A stretch of 64,000 nucleotides of DNA from Chrysopilus asiliformis. Taxonomy: Eukaryota; Arthropoda; Insecta; Diptera; Rhagionidae. The DNA is taken from contig OZ035960.1 of NCBI GenBank assembly GCA_964034945.1, forward strand, positions 70,452,994-70,516,993, in the 5' to 3' direction. The translations under genes and the position numbers were made by a program. Positions 1-10,865 of this stretch are shown piece after piece. The notes under the pieces were generated by a model that saw nothing but the letters and a program-made list of their open reading frames with translations, was not told the DNA's origin and did not search any database. Positions within the stretch are counted from its first letter, which is position 1. Every line of letters begins with the position of its first letter.

Positions 1-165
1 GCGAGGGGAGGGAAAAGTAAGGTTTGTGGTGGAAAAATCGAAACCCCTTAGCCCCCTTACTAATGCTGTAAAGATTCATTAAGATCGGACCACCCAATTC
101 GAAGATACCAGGCGAGGGGTATTGGGCTTATAATTAGGTTTGGTGTCTTGGCAATACAAAAATAT
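1..165. repeat. Dispersed repeat, tail of the satellite-unit family
   Basis: The stretch reads like the segments at 33940-34150 and 51190-51390: alternating 'aagatcggacc' and 'aattcgaagataccaggcg' with runs of gagggg. It is a fragment of the same repeat unit, probably non-LTR 3' UTR sequence. The window starts inside it. It joins the piggyBac relic near 120-180 with no recognisable piggyBac left terminus, so that end is lost or rearranged. Confidence 0.6.
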
Positions 166-497
166 ATATTTTGGACAATTTTCACCTTTCTACGGGTTCA
201 ATTTTAAAAAAAATAACATAAACAAAAATAAAAATTAATTTATTTGTTATGGAGTATGTTGGCAAAGGCCCAAATATAATTTTGGTAATTTCTCCGGCAC
301 CACTGGCGACCCTAACTTGCTGCCATGGGTCGGCGAAAAATGCCGTGTGGTTGAACATACGTTGGGACCCGTAATAACATTTGCAGTGCACGTTGTGCAC
401 ATTTTTGTAATCAATTGCTTCGCCCGTTAGTTGGAGTTGGAGCTCATATGTAAAGGTCGCAATTGTTTTTCGTGTAAAAGAGTGAAAATAAAACAAA

Positions 498-1807
498 ATG
501 TCACGCCGAAAGTTTTTAACAAACCAGGAATTAATCGATATTATGAACAATTTCTCGGAAGATGACCCTTCATTAGCTATTGAAACGGTAGTTTGTTTGC
601 CGCCGGATAATATTGTGGGGGACTCGGACGACGAATTTATTGATGATGATGAGATCTCAACAAATATTGCGTGTGATTTGAGCCCATTAAATGAAGTTGC
701 CGGTAAGTATTTTGTTGTGGGTTTTTAATTGCGTTTGGCTAATTGCGTTCGTGTGTGTAGGCACGGTTGAGGTCATTTTTGAATCAAATGTTGAGGATTA
801 CGGTGGACCCCAAAAAGTGAAAGATCCTGAGTCATCAACATCGAAACATGAGCCACCAGCAGAAAAATACCGACCCAAAACTGATTTTAAACCAATTTGG
901 AGAAGGACAACCCGATTCAAATACGATATTCACCCGGTGCACGAGCCATTGAAGGAAGGCAAACAAAGTCCAATGCTCGAGGCAATTGGTAATGTACCTT
1001 ATATCCAACTAACATATCTATACCTTATTCTAACTCACACCTAAGTTGTTCTAAATTTTTTACAGGCGAAAAAAATCCATTTGAATTGTTCAAATTATTT
1101 TTTGATGATACTGTGATTGAAATGTTTGTGAAGGAGACTAATCGTTATGCTGCACAACGCAATGTTACAAAATTATGCGATAAATATGAGATGCAACGTT
1201 TCATGGAAATACTCCTATTTTCCGGATATCATCATGTGCCACAAGTGAAATTGTTTTGGAGTTTGGATCCTGTATTTGGCATACCAATCATACGACAAAC
1301 AATGCCGCGGAATATCTTCCTTCGGTTTAAATCAAATTTTCATATCGCAAAAAATGACACGTTAGAGTCGGGTGATAAATTTGCAAAAGTGCGACCATTA
1401 TTGGTACAGTGTTTGGATAGTGCTGCGGTAAATGCCTGGAAATTACACTGCTTCGTGGCTACGTCTGCCAAGACAAAACCGATGCCCCAGTTAGATTTCA
1501 AGAATGTCATTGTGAAGCACCTTATTTTTGCGTCGGAGGACTTACTGCTGGATGATTCGCCAAATAAAAATGATAACGCACCAGGAGATGTTTACCATCC
1601 GAACAATCTACCACATGTGACCGGTATGTACGCTCCAATCAAAACTGGAACCCCCGTCGCTGTATTGTTTGCACACCAAAAGCCACAGTTTTTGTATGTG
1701 AAAAGTGTAACGTGCACGTTCACCCAGAGAACTGCTTCAAAACATTTCATGAAAAGAAACGATATTATCTTGATCGCAGACAAAGCCGCACATTAGTTTA
1801 TTCATGA
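498..1807 (+). pseudogene. piggyBac-type transposase relic, copy A (three exons, catalytic core deleted)
   Basis: Three exons fit: 498-702, 761-988 and 1066 onward. Both introns have GT..AG ends (GTAAGT..GTAG and GTAATG..ACAG) and the same phase. Exon 1 encodes an acidic N-terminus typical of piggyBac (DSDDEFIDDDE). Exon 3 carries the conserved N-terminal block (KYEMQRFMEILLFSGYHH, then FRFKSNFHIA-like and DKFAKVRPLL). It then jumps from VRPLL straight to the C-terminal NAWKLHC..KPMPQLDFK block, so the catalytic Asp region is missing. The C-terminal cysteine-rich domain (CIVC, CEKCNVHVH, NCF) lies in another frame after a C-run at 1651-1655 and ends near 1807. Family assignment is firm; activity is very unlikely. 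It could only act in trans as a DNA-binding remnant. Confidence 0.85.
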
Positions 1808-2136
1808 TTTTTCTCAAATAAATGTTTGAAACTCATTCAATTTTGCTTTTTATACTTACCTGATATTATTAACCTTACCTTGCAATATTCCCTGCCCTTA
1901 TACCTACCTAAATACTTACCATTTACAAAGAAACTAAACAAAAAGAAATTTGTACTGAAGAAAAAATGAAAAGTGCTATGGGTCCCAGCGTGTGGTTCAC
2001 CACACGGCTAATAACTTCCGGAAAAAAAAACCAAAAAAATTAATTTTTTGCAGGGATGATTTTTAGCATAAAAGAAGACGTTCCTGAAAAATTCATCATA
2101 AAATTCCAGCGTTGAAAGTTTCCGGTCCTTAATGGG
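498..2136 (+). mobile_element. piggyBac-like element A, right part
   Basis: The right terminus is ..TTAATGGG followed by TTAA (2137-2140). This matches the CCCATTAA start of the complete element at 34710. The left terminus is not found. The 1808-2136 segment is 3' untranslated and subterminal sequence. The flanking 'gatcg.accacccaattcg' is the dispersed repeat into which it inserted. Confidence 0.75.
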
Positions 2137-2393
2137 TTAAGATCGTACCACCCAATTCGAAGATGTGAAAGCCGCACCCCAATCGGTTGAATGGTTCGAA
2201 AGTTATCAGGGAAGGGGTACCGAAGGAGAAGGGGAGGTCAATAAAAAGTAACCTATGTCACTCGGGAATAGTGTAGCTTTCTATCAGTGAAAGAATTTTC
2301 AGAATCGGATCAGTGGTTCCAGAGATTACCCTGAACTAACAAACAAACAAACAAACAAACTTTACCTCTTTATATAATTAGTACACTCATACC
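2137..2393 (+). repeat. RTE-like non-LTR 3' end (copy 1)
   Basis: This stretch has 'aatcggttgaatggttcg', 'tttcagaatcggatcagtgg', 'ccagagattaccctg' and a (CAAA)n tract, then 'tttacctctttatataatta'. That is the usual layout of insect RTE-type 3' ends. There is no coding sequence. It recurs at 19708-19946 with fewer CAAA units. Confidence 0.5.
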
Positions 2394-3376
2394 TCGCTTT
2401 ACGGCCTAGATACGTTCCGGGAAAGTTGGCCGTAAAGCGAAAAGCCGTATAACGAATCAATTATTTTCATACAAACCCATAGAAATTCAATAGGATCCGT
2501 TCAAAATTTTTTTTAAATGACGTAGTTTTTAGTTTAAAATGCATTTTTTTCTTTTTATTTCATTTTAAAATGCTTACATACAAAATAAGAATACATAACA
2601 ATATAAGGATAACTTCAATAACAAAAAAAATTCATATGTTCATAAAAAGATAACTTAAAAAAATTTAAAAAATTCATATGCACATGTCCATATACATACA
2701 TAATAAAAAACATAATTTAAAATGTTTAGAAGAATCGGTAAGCTGCAAGATCCCGTCATGACACACAAAAATGAATTACACCAGTGTGTTTAGAATGATA
2801 ACGGGTATAAAAATAATTAATTTTTGCATGTCCGTTCGTCCGTCTGTCCGTCTGACCGTCTGACCGTCTGTGGCGCGGATTGCGGGTGCACGAACAGATT
2901 TGAAATTTTACGCAGATTCGTTTTTCGTAAAATGCAAGGCTAAGTTCGTTCATGGGCAAAAATGGACCATTAATGAGCAAAAATGGACCATACGTACGAA
3001 AACGTTTTTTGCGAATATCTCAAAAACGGTGCATCTTATCAAAAAAGTTCAAAAACAAAAGTTATTTAGGATATGATTCTGCATAACACTCCCATACATT
3101 AAAATCCGATTGGAATAAATTTTAAAAAAATCTGAATGAAAAGTTTGACTTCAAAGTGGAATTTCGACACAACTGGAGTGGGATTCCGTAACTTGCTTCA
3201 AGCGTTTGTTTCGAGTTAGAAGAAAAAGTAATATTCGCTGTCTCTGTTTCGACCAAAATAAATTACAGGGCAAAACAGAGCTAGCAAATACTACTTTTTC
3301 TTCTAACTCGATACAAACGCTTGAAACAAGTTATGGAATATCACTCCTGTTCGCCGTTCACTTAAATCACCATATA
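2394..3376 (+). mobile_element. pogo/mariner-like MITE, truncated copy
   Basis: It starts CACTCATACCTCGCTTTACG after TA and corresponds to the full element at 19947-21106. The right end is lost at the tandem-duplication junction. It carries a nested copy of the dispersed repeat family R (about 2740-3375). Confidence 0.7.
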
Positions 3377-4545
3377 AATTATGCGATAAATATGAGATGC
3401 AACGTTTCATGGGAATACTCCTATTTTCCGGATATCATGTAGCAGTTCCCTGAAAATAAGAAAACAACTGAAATTTCGAACTAAAATAAAAGATTTGGTA
3501 CTTAGCTTTTTCCGGTTGTTAATTCTCCTCTGATGATCAAGAAAAACTCAGCAACCCAACATCGAATATTCGGGAGCCTCCTTCGGGATGATCTATCCAG
3601 ATTGTCTTGAAAGGAATAATAGGGAAATGAAATTTCATCGGGACAGTTTTGACTTGCTTCTAAATCACTCGTCCGCTTGATGTTTTCTTAAGGAAACTAA
3701 ATAAATTAAATATACTAAATCTGTATAATATTAAATAACGGCTTACTTACCAATAAATCTTATCCAGATCACAGATAATACCTAAAACACAAAAATTAAA
3801 TTAATATAAAAAAATGTGAAAACACAATGAAACTTGATTTTGACATTTATAAAATAAACAAACCGAGCTTTAAAATAAATTCGAATAGGATGGCGCTGTT
3901 GATGAATTCTTCGGAAACATGTTGCTAATGATTTATATTCACCACAATTGTCCATTCAACTAAAATACATAATACATCAGATTGTTGAAATTTGAGAGAA
4001 AAAAAATATAAATTAAACATATTAAGCTTACCACGTGTAACCTAAGGTGTCCAACTTTTAATTAAAACATCGTTTCAAATTTACCAGATTTCGCTGACTT
4101 GGGTTGTGTCTCGGCTAAACTGACTTGTAATGGAAATTTTACAAGGAATAACAATTAGATATTTTCTCTTTGATTTATAATATAAGCCGACAGTTTGTTT
4201 GGCAAATTTTGAAACTTTTCCGCACATTTAACTAATAAATTATCTTCCAAATTAAAATTACTCAAGATCCAGTCATGTACTAAATTTTTGTAGCCACAAT
4301 GAAAAACACACTTTCTTTCAAGGAATCCTGGATGCGTTTTAGCGTCGTACTGACGCGATTAATGTAATCTGTTACACTAATTAGAATATGGTCTAAAATT
4401 TTGTGAGATTATCTTAATCATGTTCATTTTGTCTTGATCTCTGGCTGAGAAAGGTTTTAACTTCAAAACCTCCCCAAATTAAGTGAAAATTTGAGTAGTA
4501 AAATTCTAATTGTGGTAAAAAAGTTAATACTTTTTAAAATTCGCT

Positions 4546-5998
4546 AGGCTGGCTGAGAAGTGCAATTAAAGTGGGTAGTTTTTGAAGTGAAAACTTCTTT
4601 AGCGGCGTTGTGAGTGATTTCAAACTCGATGAAACGAAAAAGCGACAGTAAAAAGAGATAGGATATTTTAGCCTACGAGAAAATGAGATAGAATACAGAT
4701 GGGTGCCAGTCAATTTATCGTAAACAAGATTGATGGGAAGGGGGAAGGGGTAGGGGAACGGGAAGGGAAAGGGGAGAAGGGAGAAGTGTTAGGAGGGAGG
4801 AAGTGGAGAGAGGAGGCGATAAATTATGTTTCGTCATAAATTGCAATATATACATATCTACTCGTATATAAATAAAAATGGATGTTTTATTGTTTGTCTG
4901 TCTGCCTGAGATTACAAAACTCAAAAACTACTGGACCGATTTTTATGCGGTTTTTTGCAAAATAATCTGTGTTGCCAGGAGCAGGTTTTTAGCTATGTAG
5001 ATTTTCAAAATTCGAAACGGAAGGTCCTGTAAGGATAATGTAAATATCCTTTTTCCCATTTTCCCCGGCAAAATTTGCATTTTAGGGTTTTTGGGGTCGC
5101 TGATCACCAATCCGGTATTAGATTTTCAAAATTCGAAACGGAGGGTCCTGTAAGGATAATGAAAATATCCTTTTTCCCCGGAAAAATTTGCGTTATAGGG
5201 TTTTTGGGGTCGCTGATCACGAATCCGATATTAGATTTTCAAAATTCGAAACGGAAGGTCCTGTAAGGATAATGAAAATATCCTTTTTCCCATTTTTCCC
5301 CGGAAAAATTGGCACTATGGGGTTTTTGGGGTCGCTGATCACGAATCCGGTATTAGATTTTCAAAATTCGAAACGGAAGGTCCTGTAAGGATAATGTAAA
5401 TATCCTTTTTCCCATTTTTCCCCGGAAAATTTGCACTATAGGGTTTTTGGGGTCGCTGATCACGAATCCGGTATTAGATTTTCAAAATTCGAAACGGAAG
5501 GTCCTGTAAGGATAATGAAAATATCCTTTTTCCCATTTTCCCCGGAAAAATTTGCATTTTAGGGTTTTTGGGGTCGCTGATCACGAATCCGGTATTAGAT
5601 TTTCAATAAAAATATAATATGACTTTTGAACTTGGTACCAATATTATAATAAATAAACGCTATAACTATCCCACCCCTGATACCGCATTCGTCTCATTCT
5701 CTCGCTGTTTAGTTTTCCTAAGGTTTCACTTCTACCGCGTGTGCACTGCACACACATGTTTTTTTTTTCTAATTGTGTGGCAAAATTTTTATTTAGTGAA
5801 ATTTCTAGTTCCTGAAAGAAAACCAATGCGAAGATTGTTAGTCAACGTGGACTTTAACCGGCCATTGGTAAGCGTTTTTTTCTGATGCAACTCAGTAGCC
5901 GCCTTGATATAAGCGCACCACGATTTAGCACAGCAAAAAAGATTTTCCATGTGGCCAGAGATTACCTTAATTAGGGGAGGTCTAATTTTAAAGGCATA
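4546..5998. repeat. Segment present only in the 5' LTR, with a 121-bp tandem repeat
   Basis: The 3' LTR reads 'attcgctataaagtg' where the 5' LTR has this 1.45-kb block, so it is either an insertion (possible TA duplication, no TIR seen) or sequence deleted from the 3' LTR. It holds a G/A-rich low-complexity stretch (4735-4815), a Helitron-like start ('tctactcgtatataaataaa', 4857) and five tandem units of about 113-122 bp at 4999-5597. Each unit contains 'ggtcctgtaaggataatg' and 'ggggtcgctgatcac'. Related single units occur at 22141-22315, 50255-50440 and 53445-53660. Nothing recognisable in 5620-5998. Confidence 0.65.
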
Positions 5999-6816
5999 AT
6001 AAAGTGATTCATGCTCGATACATCACCGGATAATTCCGATTTTTCTAATATACGTCGAACCGTCAAATTAGTGACATAATTTATGAAAAGTCAGTAGAGC
6101 ATGCACCATATATTTTCTTTCGTCGAACACAAGGACATATACATGGACATTTAACCACGTTTTATTTTTCTTGGCGACTTTCATAGTTCCTGCAAGATAA
6201 AACTATCCAACTCGCACGAATCCCACACAATCAACGCATAAATTTAAAAATAATAAATTTAAAATTTGTACATTAACTGCATTTCTGAAGTGTAAAGTGG
6301 AAACCACGTTTTCTTACATAAACCGGTTTAGTAGACGCATACAGTAATATTGAAACTGTTGTTTCGGGGTTTCTTTTAAATTGGCCAATTTCAAAGTATA
6401 TTGCGACGAAAAATAATCTGAAAAATTACTTTACCAAATTTACTACGTGGTTAACTACTCAGCGTACTTAATTTCATTTTTATTATTGTCTAAAGCAGTG
6501 GTTCCCAAACTCTTTTGGCCCACGGACCCCTTTTCAAAGTCAAAACTTGCCCACGGACCCTGGGTGAAAAACTACATAAATGCATAATAGAAAAATTACA
6601 AATTTAACTTTAATGTCTTGAATGGTAAATGATGATGTAAAAATAAAATATAAATAAAACATTTTGTTGAAGAAGTATTTATTGAATCTCCGCCGCAGAC
6701 GCGGCCTTTTATATTCGTGGCTCGTTTGCCAACGTTCCTGTATGTTCGACCGAGGTCTCGAACGTTCTCATGTGGAGATCTCAAACATTCTCGATGCGTT
6801 CACGCCAGATCTCGAA

Positions 6817-7595
6817 TAGGGATGCAACATCGTTCATAAAACCTCGATATATCGAAAATCGATGTTTTTTTTAAGGCGACATCGATGTCAAAAAACATCG
6901 TCCTGAAAACATCGTTTTTCCGATGTTTTGAAAAAGTTAAATTGAATAAATAATTTAGCCACCTGGCGGATGCTCTACTGTGGGTGGAGTGCACTCAGGT
7001 AGAATTAACACGGTTTTAATTCTTCTTATACGTTGAACCACCAAAAACCCATTAGTTTTCGAGATATTCGCAAAAAACTATTTTTTTGGAAATACCGGCA
7101 TATCATCGTAACGGAGTTCTCGTGAAAGACATAAATGTAGCAAATTTTATTGTCTCCAAGTCTTGTAATACATAAGACTACTGGAAAATGGTTAGTTTCG
7201 GAATAAATCGCAAAAAATCGCATAGTTTTTAAAAAGCCGCCGTTTTGGTTACTTCCGGTTAACGGATTTCCACATCAGGACCACACTTTTCTGTAAAATT
7301 TCATGGCTAGCTCTGGTATTTTTTGCGAAATCTTGTAGAAAGATGAAACCGAAAATTGATACCAAAGAAAATTTAAACAAATCTTTGAGTGGCATATTAA
7401 ATCTATCTAAAAACTAGTCCCTCTAGTCCTAAAATTAGTTGCTCTACTAATTTTATAAAGAGTAATGTTCTAACATCGTGGATAACAACATCGATACCTC
7501 GATATATCGGTCTGTTCAACATCGAGGTTAAAACTCGATATTTTTCAACGATACCTCGATGTTTTGCAAACATCGAGTTATCGTTGGCATCCCTA
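6817..7595. mobile_element. hAT-type MITE nested in the hAT element
   Basis: The ends are TAGGGATGC.. and ..GGCATCCCTA, with near-perfect 8-bp flanks (ATCTCGAA and ATGTCGAA). Both ends are rich in palindromic 'cgatatatcg' and 'aacatcg' motifs. A related end occurs at about 62885-62975. No coding capacity. Confidence 0.75.
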
Positions 7596-8205
7596 ATGTC
7601 GAATGTCCTTGCAACTTCTTACCCGTGGACCGTTACAATATCAAAAATTTTATTTGCAACAAACCACTGTTAATTATAATAAAAATTGAATGCTGCAATG
7701 TAACGCTCTCTTGAATTAATTATTTGAGATGTGAGGATAAAATTTCATGTAAATGTCACATTATTGTGTAGGTACTCATTTTGTACCAATTAATTCACAA
7801 CAGAATATAATAATACAGTAATATACAGTAATTCCCAACATTCGCGGATTTGGTTATTCGCAGACGTAAACAAATTAAACAAAAATATAAAATAGTAAGT
7901 AATAACTTTTAGGGTGCATTATATCTATATATATAAAAATGGATGTATGTATGTATGTATGTATGTATGTATGTGGCTTATAGACTTCTAAGCCGCTGAA
8001 CCGATTTTGACCAAATTTTCAGGAAAACTTTAGATTAGCACAGAGGGTGTTTCTGTGAAGTTTGGTGCACCTACCCCTTAAGCTTCCCCCCTCTCCCATA
8101 CAATCCAAAAAGTTATTTGCAAATTTCTCGAAAACGGTTCACTTTATTGCAAAACTCCTAGAACAAACAGTGTTTAGAATCTAATTCTACATAAATACTC
8201 AATAC

Positions 8206-8469
8206 ATGAAAATTCAATTGGAACACCTTTTGAAATTCTTATTGCAAAATTTCACTCTAATAAAAAATGTTGTATGTTTGTTTCTTTATGACTTTACCTC
8301 CTACAACGTTATTATATTGGGTAACCTTCTACTCCAAATGAAAATTCAATTGGAACACCTTTTGAAATTCTTATTGCAAAATTTCACTCTAATAAAAAAT
8401 GTTGTATGTTTGTTTCTTTATGACTTTACCTCCTACAACGTTATTATATTGGGTAACCTGCTACTCCAA
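8206..8469 (+). repeat. 132-bp direct tandem duplication inside the Helitron
   Basis: The two units are 8206-8337 and 8338-8469, starting 'atgaaaattcaattggaac'. They look identical apart from a base or two at the end (ccttct against cctgct). The unit is 44 codons long, so an ORF stays open through both by chance. Confidence 0.85.
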
Positions 8470-9027
8470 AAACTCATTAAAAAAAGGAATCTATATATAT
8501 AGTAATCGATGGGGAAAGGAAGAAGCGAATCTATATGACATGTTGCCATCAATACTTCGCTGTTCGTCGTTTGAATGTATTTACACTTGCCATGTGTTGC
8601 CACTGTTTTGTGTTGCCACTGACGTTTTGCATTGCTATTAATAAATTTGAATTCCGAAACGTTAAAGAATTAAAGTTTTCTGAGTATTTAAATACAGTAT
8701 TTTGGGGAAAAAAGCAGTAATGCAGTATTGGAGTCTGAAAAACAATATAATACTGCGAAAAACAGTATAGATACCATCGTTATGTATAGCCCTCACCTGC
8801 TATCTTCTGCAATTCTAAAGGGATTTGGTGCTTCAATGTATGACATGAATGAAAAAGAACGACATTTCCCACAATATTGTCTTTCGCCGTGTGGATAACC
8901 ACCTTTTACCGTTATTGAATATATTGTAAGTAAACAGTACGATTTTGTAATACACCGTTGGGTCACAAAGAAAAATGTCTCTAAAAAAATTTCCCTTTTT
9001 TGGGTTAACTATATGCATTTGACTCGA

Positions 9028-9200
9028 GGCCGAAGGCCGAGTAAAGAAGAAGGCGAGAGCTGAAATATATTTAAATAATTTTACGTAACATCTCCATACA
9101 TCAAATTCCAACAATTCAAGTGCGAGGGGCGAGGCCGAAGGCCGAGTAGTTGTGGAGGCCGTAGGCCGACGGGGGCAGGGAGGCCGAAGGCCGACCTGTG
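9028..9200. repeat. Array of GGCCGAAGGCC palindromes
   Basis: Four short inverted-repeat boxes (GGCCGAAGGCC or GGCCGTAGGCC) lie in about 170 bp next to the Helitron 3' hairpin. No coding sequence. They may be part of the Helitron 3' recognition structure. Confidence 0.7.
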
Positions 9201-10031
9201 GAAGGGGGATGAACCGCGAAGCGGTTCGGGGCGCAGCCCCTAGTTAAATAATAAAACCCAATATGTCTAACTATAAATAGACGTAAAAATCGCTAATAAT
9301 TTATTCATTGTTATTTATTTTAACTTCTATATTAATAAAAATGTGTCACCATTTTTTTATTTCATATTAAACCTTGCGCGGACCCCCTGACGTTGTTCAG
9401 GGACCCCCAAATCAATTTTAATTTTCCACGGATCCCCTGAATGATCCCGGGGACCCCTGGGGGTCCGTAGGGACCACTTTGGGAACCACTGGTCTAAAGC
9501 ATTAGGAATTTTATTGCATGTGTTGTTAAAATATTTTTGCTACAACTTATATTTATTATATTATATATCATTATTTATTCACTATTATATTTTGAAGATT
9601 TGTGCATGTTATTTAAGTATTCCATGAAATAAATTAATATAAATAAATTATGTATAAATTAAACGAAACAAATTTTTTTCACTAAACTCAAGTGAAACGT
9701 ATTAACATGATTTGCTAAGTTTATTAGGGGTGGGTGGATGCAGCTGCGGGGATGAGTGTGTCTCAGGTAAAAATCGCAATGGGAAATTAAATGGCAATAG
9801 ATTTTAAATTTTATTTATAATCCTTCTTCAGAGTTAAGCGTCGAGAAAATGAGATCTCTTCCTAGACAGCATGAGTTCTTTGTCGATCGAGGTTTCTTAT
9901 GGGAAAGAAGGAAAAGACCCACCCATTTCCGGCGAGCTATAGCCGTTTTTACTAGCATGCTGTCAACTCCCTTCTGCTCCCTACAACAACAACAACAACT
10001 ACATTTGAAAATCCAACCCTCGGTTACAAAG

Positions 10032-10044
10032 TGGCGCCCAACGT
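10032..10044 (+). other. Gypsy-1 primer-binding site (tRNA-Lys type)
   Basis: TGGCGCCCAACGT lies 3 nt after the 5' LTR end. It is complementary to the CCA end of arthropod tRNA-Lys, the primer of Gypsy-like elements. Confidence 0.85.
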
Positions 10045-10865
10045 CATGCAATCCTTTACGGACGCTTTGACGATTCTGCTGAGTCCTTCACGGACAACGC
10101 ATTAAAGTTGGCTAGAAGCTGGCAAATTTTCCTTCATGTAAATTTATCTAATCTATTTTTTCTTCTTCTATACTATCACTCATTTTCTCACGCTATCCTT
10201 TCGGATGGTGTTGCTACAAGGTTGTAAGACGTCGTGTGAGTCCCTGAACATAAAGCTTGTAAGCATAATGATTCAGAGTTGCCGCATGATTATTGCAGCA
10301 TTGGAGTAAAACTATCCGTGCTACATAAAGAAAAAAAAACGATCCTAACGTAAATTCCATTTTCATTTTCTAGGCTAGGGTTCGAGTCCCGACTTTGAAA
10401 TTTTTATTCGGTCGCGTTTGCCACTACCAAGGTCGTAGAAAACATAACTAAATTACTGAATTTTAGTATTTTTGATTTGTGTCCCGTACCACAAAGCTTT
10501 TAGAGCAAAGTGTGTGCGCGTTGCCTTATTTAAGATCTAATCGAAGGTAAAATAAAATTAAAATTACGGGTTTTCAAGAACGAGTCCTGAAACTTAATGA
10601 AAAAAAAACGTTTAAGTCAGTTGCCGTTTTTGTTTTCCGATGTGGAATTTTTTTTCTTTTTATTCTTTCCATTTTTTTTTCAATTTATTATATACTTGCC
10701 AATGAAGTTGCGATTGCCATTTTATTCTTTCACTCTTACGCATACCTTCCCTTGCGCTGCAACCACCGCCTTTTCTATGTATGTATTGATTTTTCTAAGA
10801 ATTTACATTAATATTCAGCTGAAAAAGCTAGTTATTTATATTTTTCAATTATTTTTTTTTTGATT
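10045..10865 (+). other. Gypsy-1 untranslated leader
   Basis: About 820 bp between primer site and gag with no supported ORF. It is T-rich near gag. A box-B-like 'ggttcgagtcccgac' at about 10379 has no convincing box A or cloverleaf. Confidence 0.6.

Larger units (their letters stand above)
1170..3376. repeat. Tandem duplication unit 1 (about 2.2 kb)
   Basis: The sequence from 1170 (piggyBac exon 3) to 3376 is followed at once by a second copy starting at the same piggyBac position ('aaattatgcgataaatatg' at 1170 and 3376). The second copy continues at 18801 after the Gypsy-1 insertion and runs to about 20935. The copies differ at only scattered bases, for example 'ggcataccaatc' against 'ggcaaccaatc'. 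The second piggyBac lacks its 5' exons, as expected for a duplication with a breakpoint inside the gene. Confidence 0.85.
7924..9243 (+). mobile_element. Non-autonomous Helitron
   Basis: The 5' end is TCTATATATATAAAAATGG preceded by A. The 3' end is a GC-rich hairpin (GAACCGCGAAGCGGTTC), then GGGGCGCAGCCCCTAG, followed by T. This fits Helitron rules: 5' TC, 3' CTRR, insertion between A and T, no TSD. Inside are a GTAT microsatellite, an exact-looking 132-bp tandem duplication and palindromic GGCCGAAGGCC boxes. Its 3' half (8501-8655) recurs in the Helitron ending at 23821. No Rep/helicase ORF. Confidence 0.88.
6496..9491 (+). mobile_element. Non-autonomous hAT element
   Basis: The TIRs are CAGTGGTTCCCAAACT.. 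and the inverse ..TTTGGGAACCACTG, with flanking (un)'cccacggacccc'. The 8-bp TSD GTCTAAAG lies at 6488-6495 and 9492-9499. The 3' LTR preserves the empty site at about 18264 ('ttgtctaaagcattagg'). I find no transposase ORF. A smaller hAT-type MITE and a Helitron lie inside. Confidence 0.92.
3438..10028 (+). repeat. Gypsy-1 5' LTR (with insertions)
   Basis: It begins TGTAGCAGTTCCC and ends CTCGGTTACA, the same termini as the 3' LTR. Without the hAT element (6496-9491 plus TSD) and the segment at 4546-5998 it is about 2.13 kb. I see around nine single-base differences from the 3' LTR. Confidence 0.93.

Noticed and set aside
5075..5388. Two repetitive open frames of 63 and 66 residues
   Set aside because: Produced by the 121-bp tandem repeat; no start context or homology.
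8206..8502. 98-residue open frame with an internal repeat
   Set aside because: It stays open only because a 132-bp duplication happens to be a multiple of three, inside a non-coding Helitron.
6496..9491. Autonomous hAT element
   Set aside because: 3 kb long with good ends, but the interior is a MITE, a Helitron and non-coding sequence, with no transposase.
10375..10395. Possible tRNA gene (box-B-like sequence)
   Set aside because: No matching box A, acceptor stem or cloverleaf around it.
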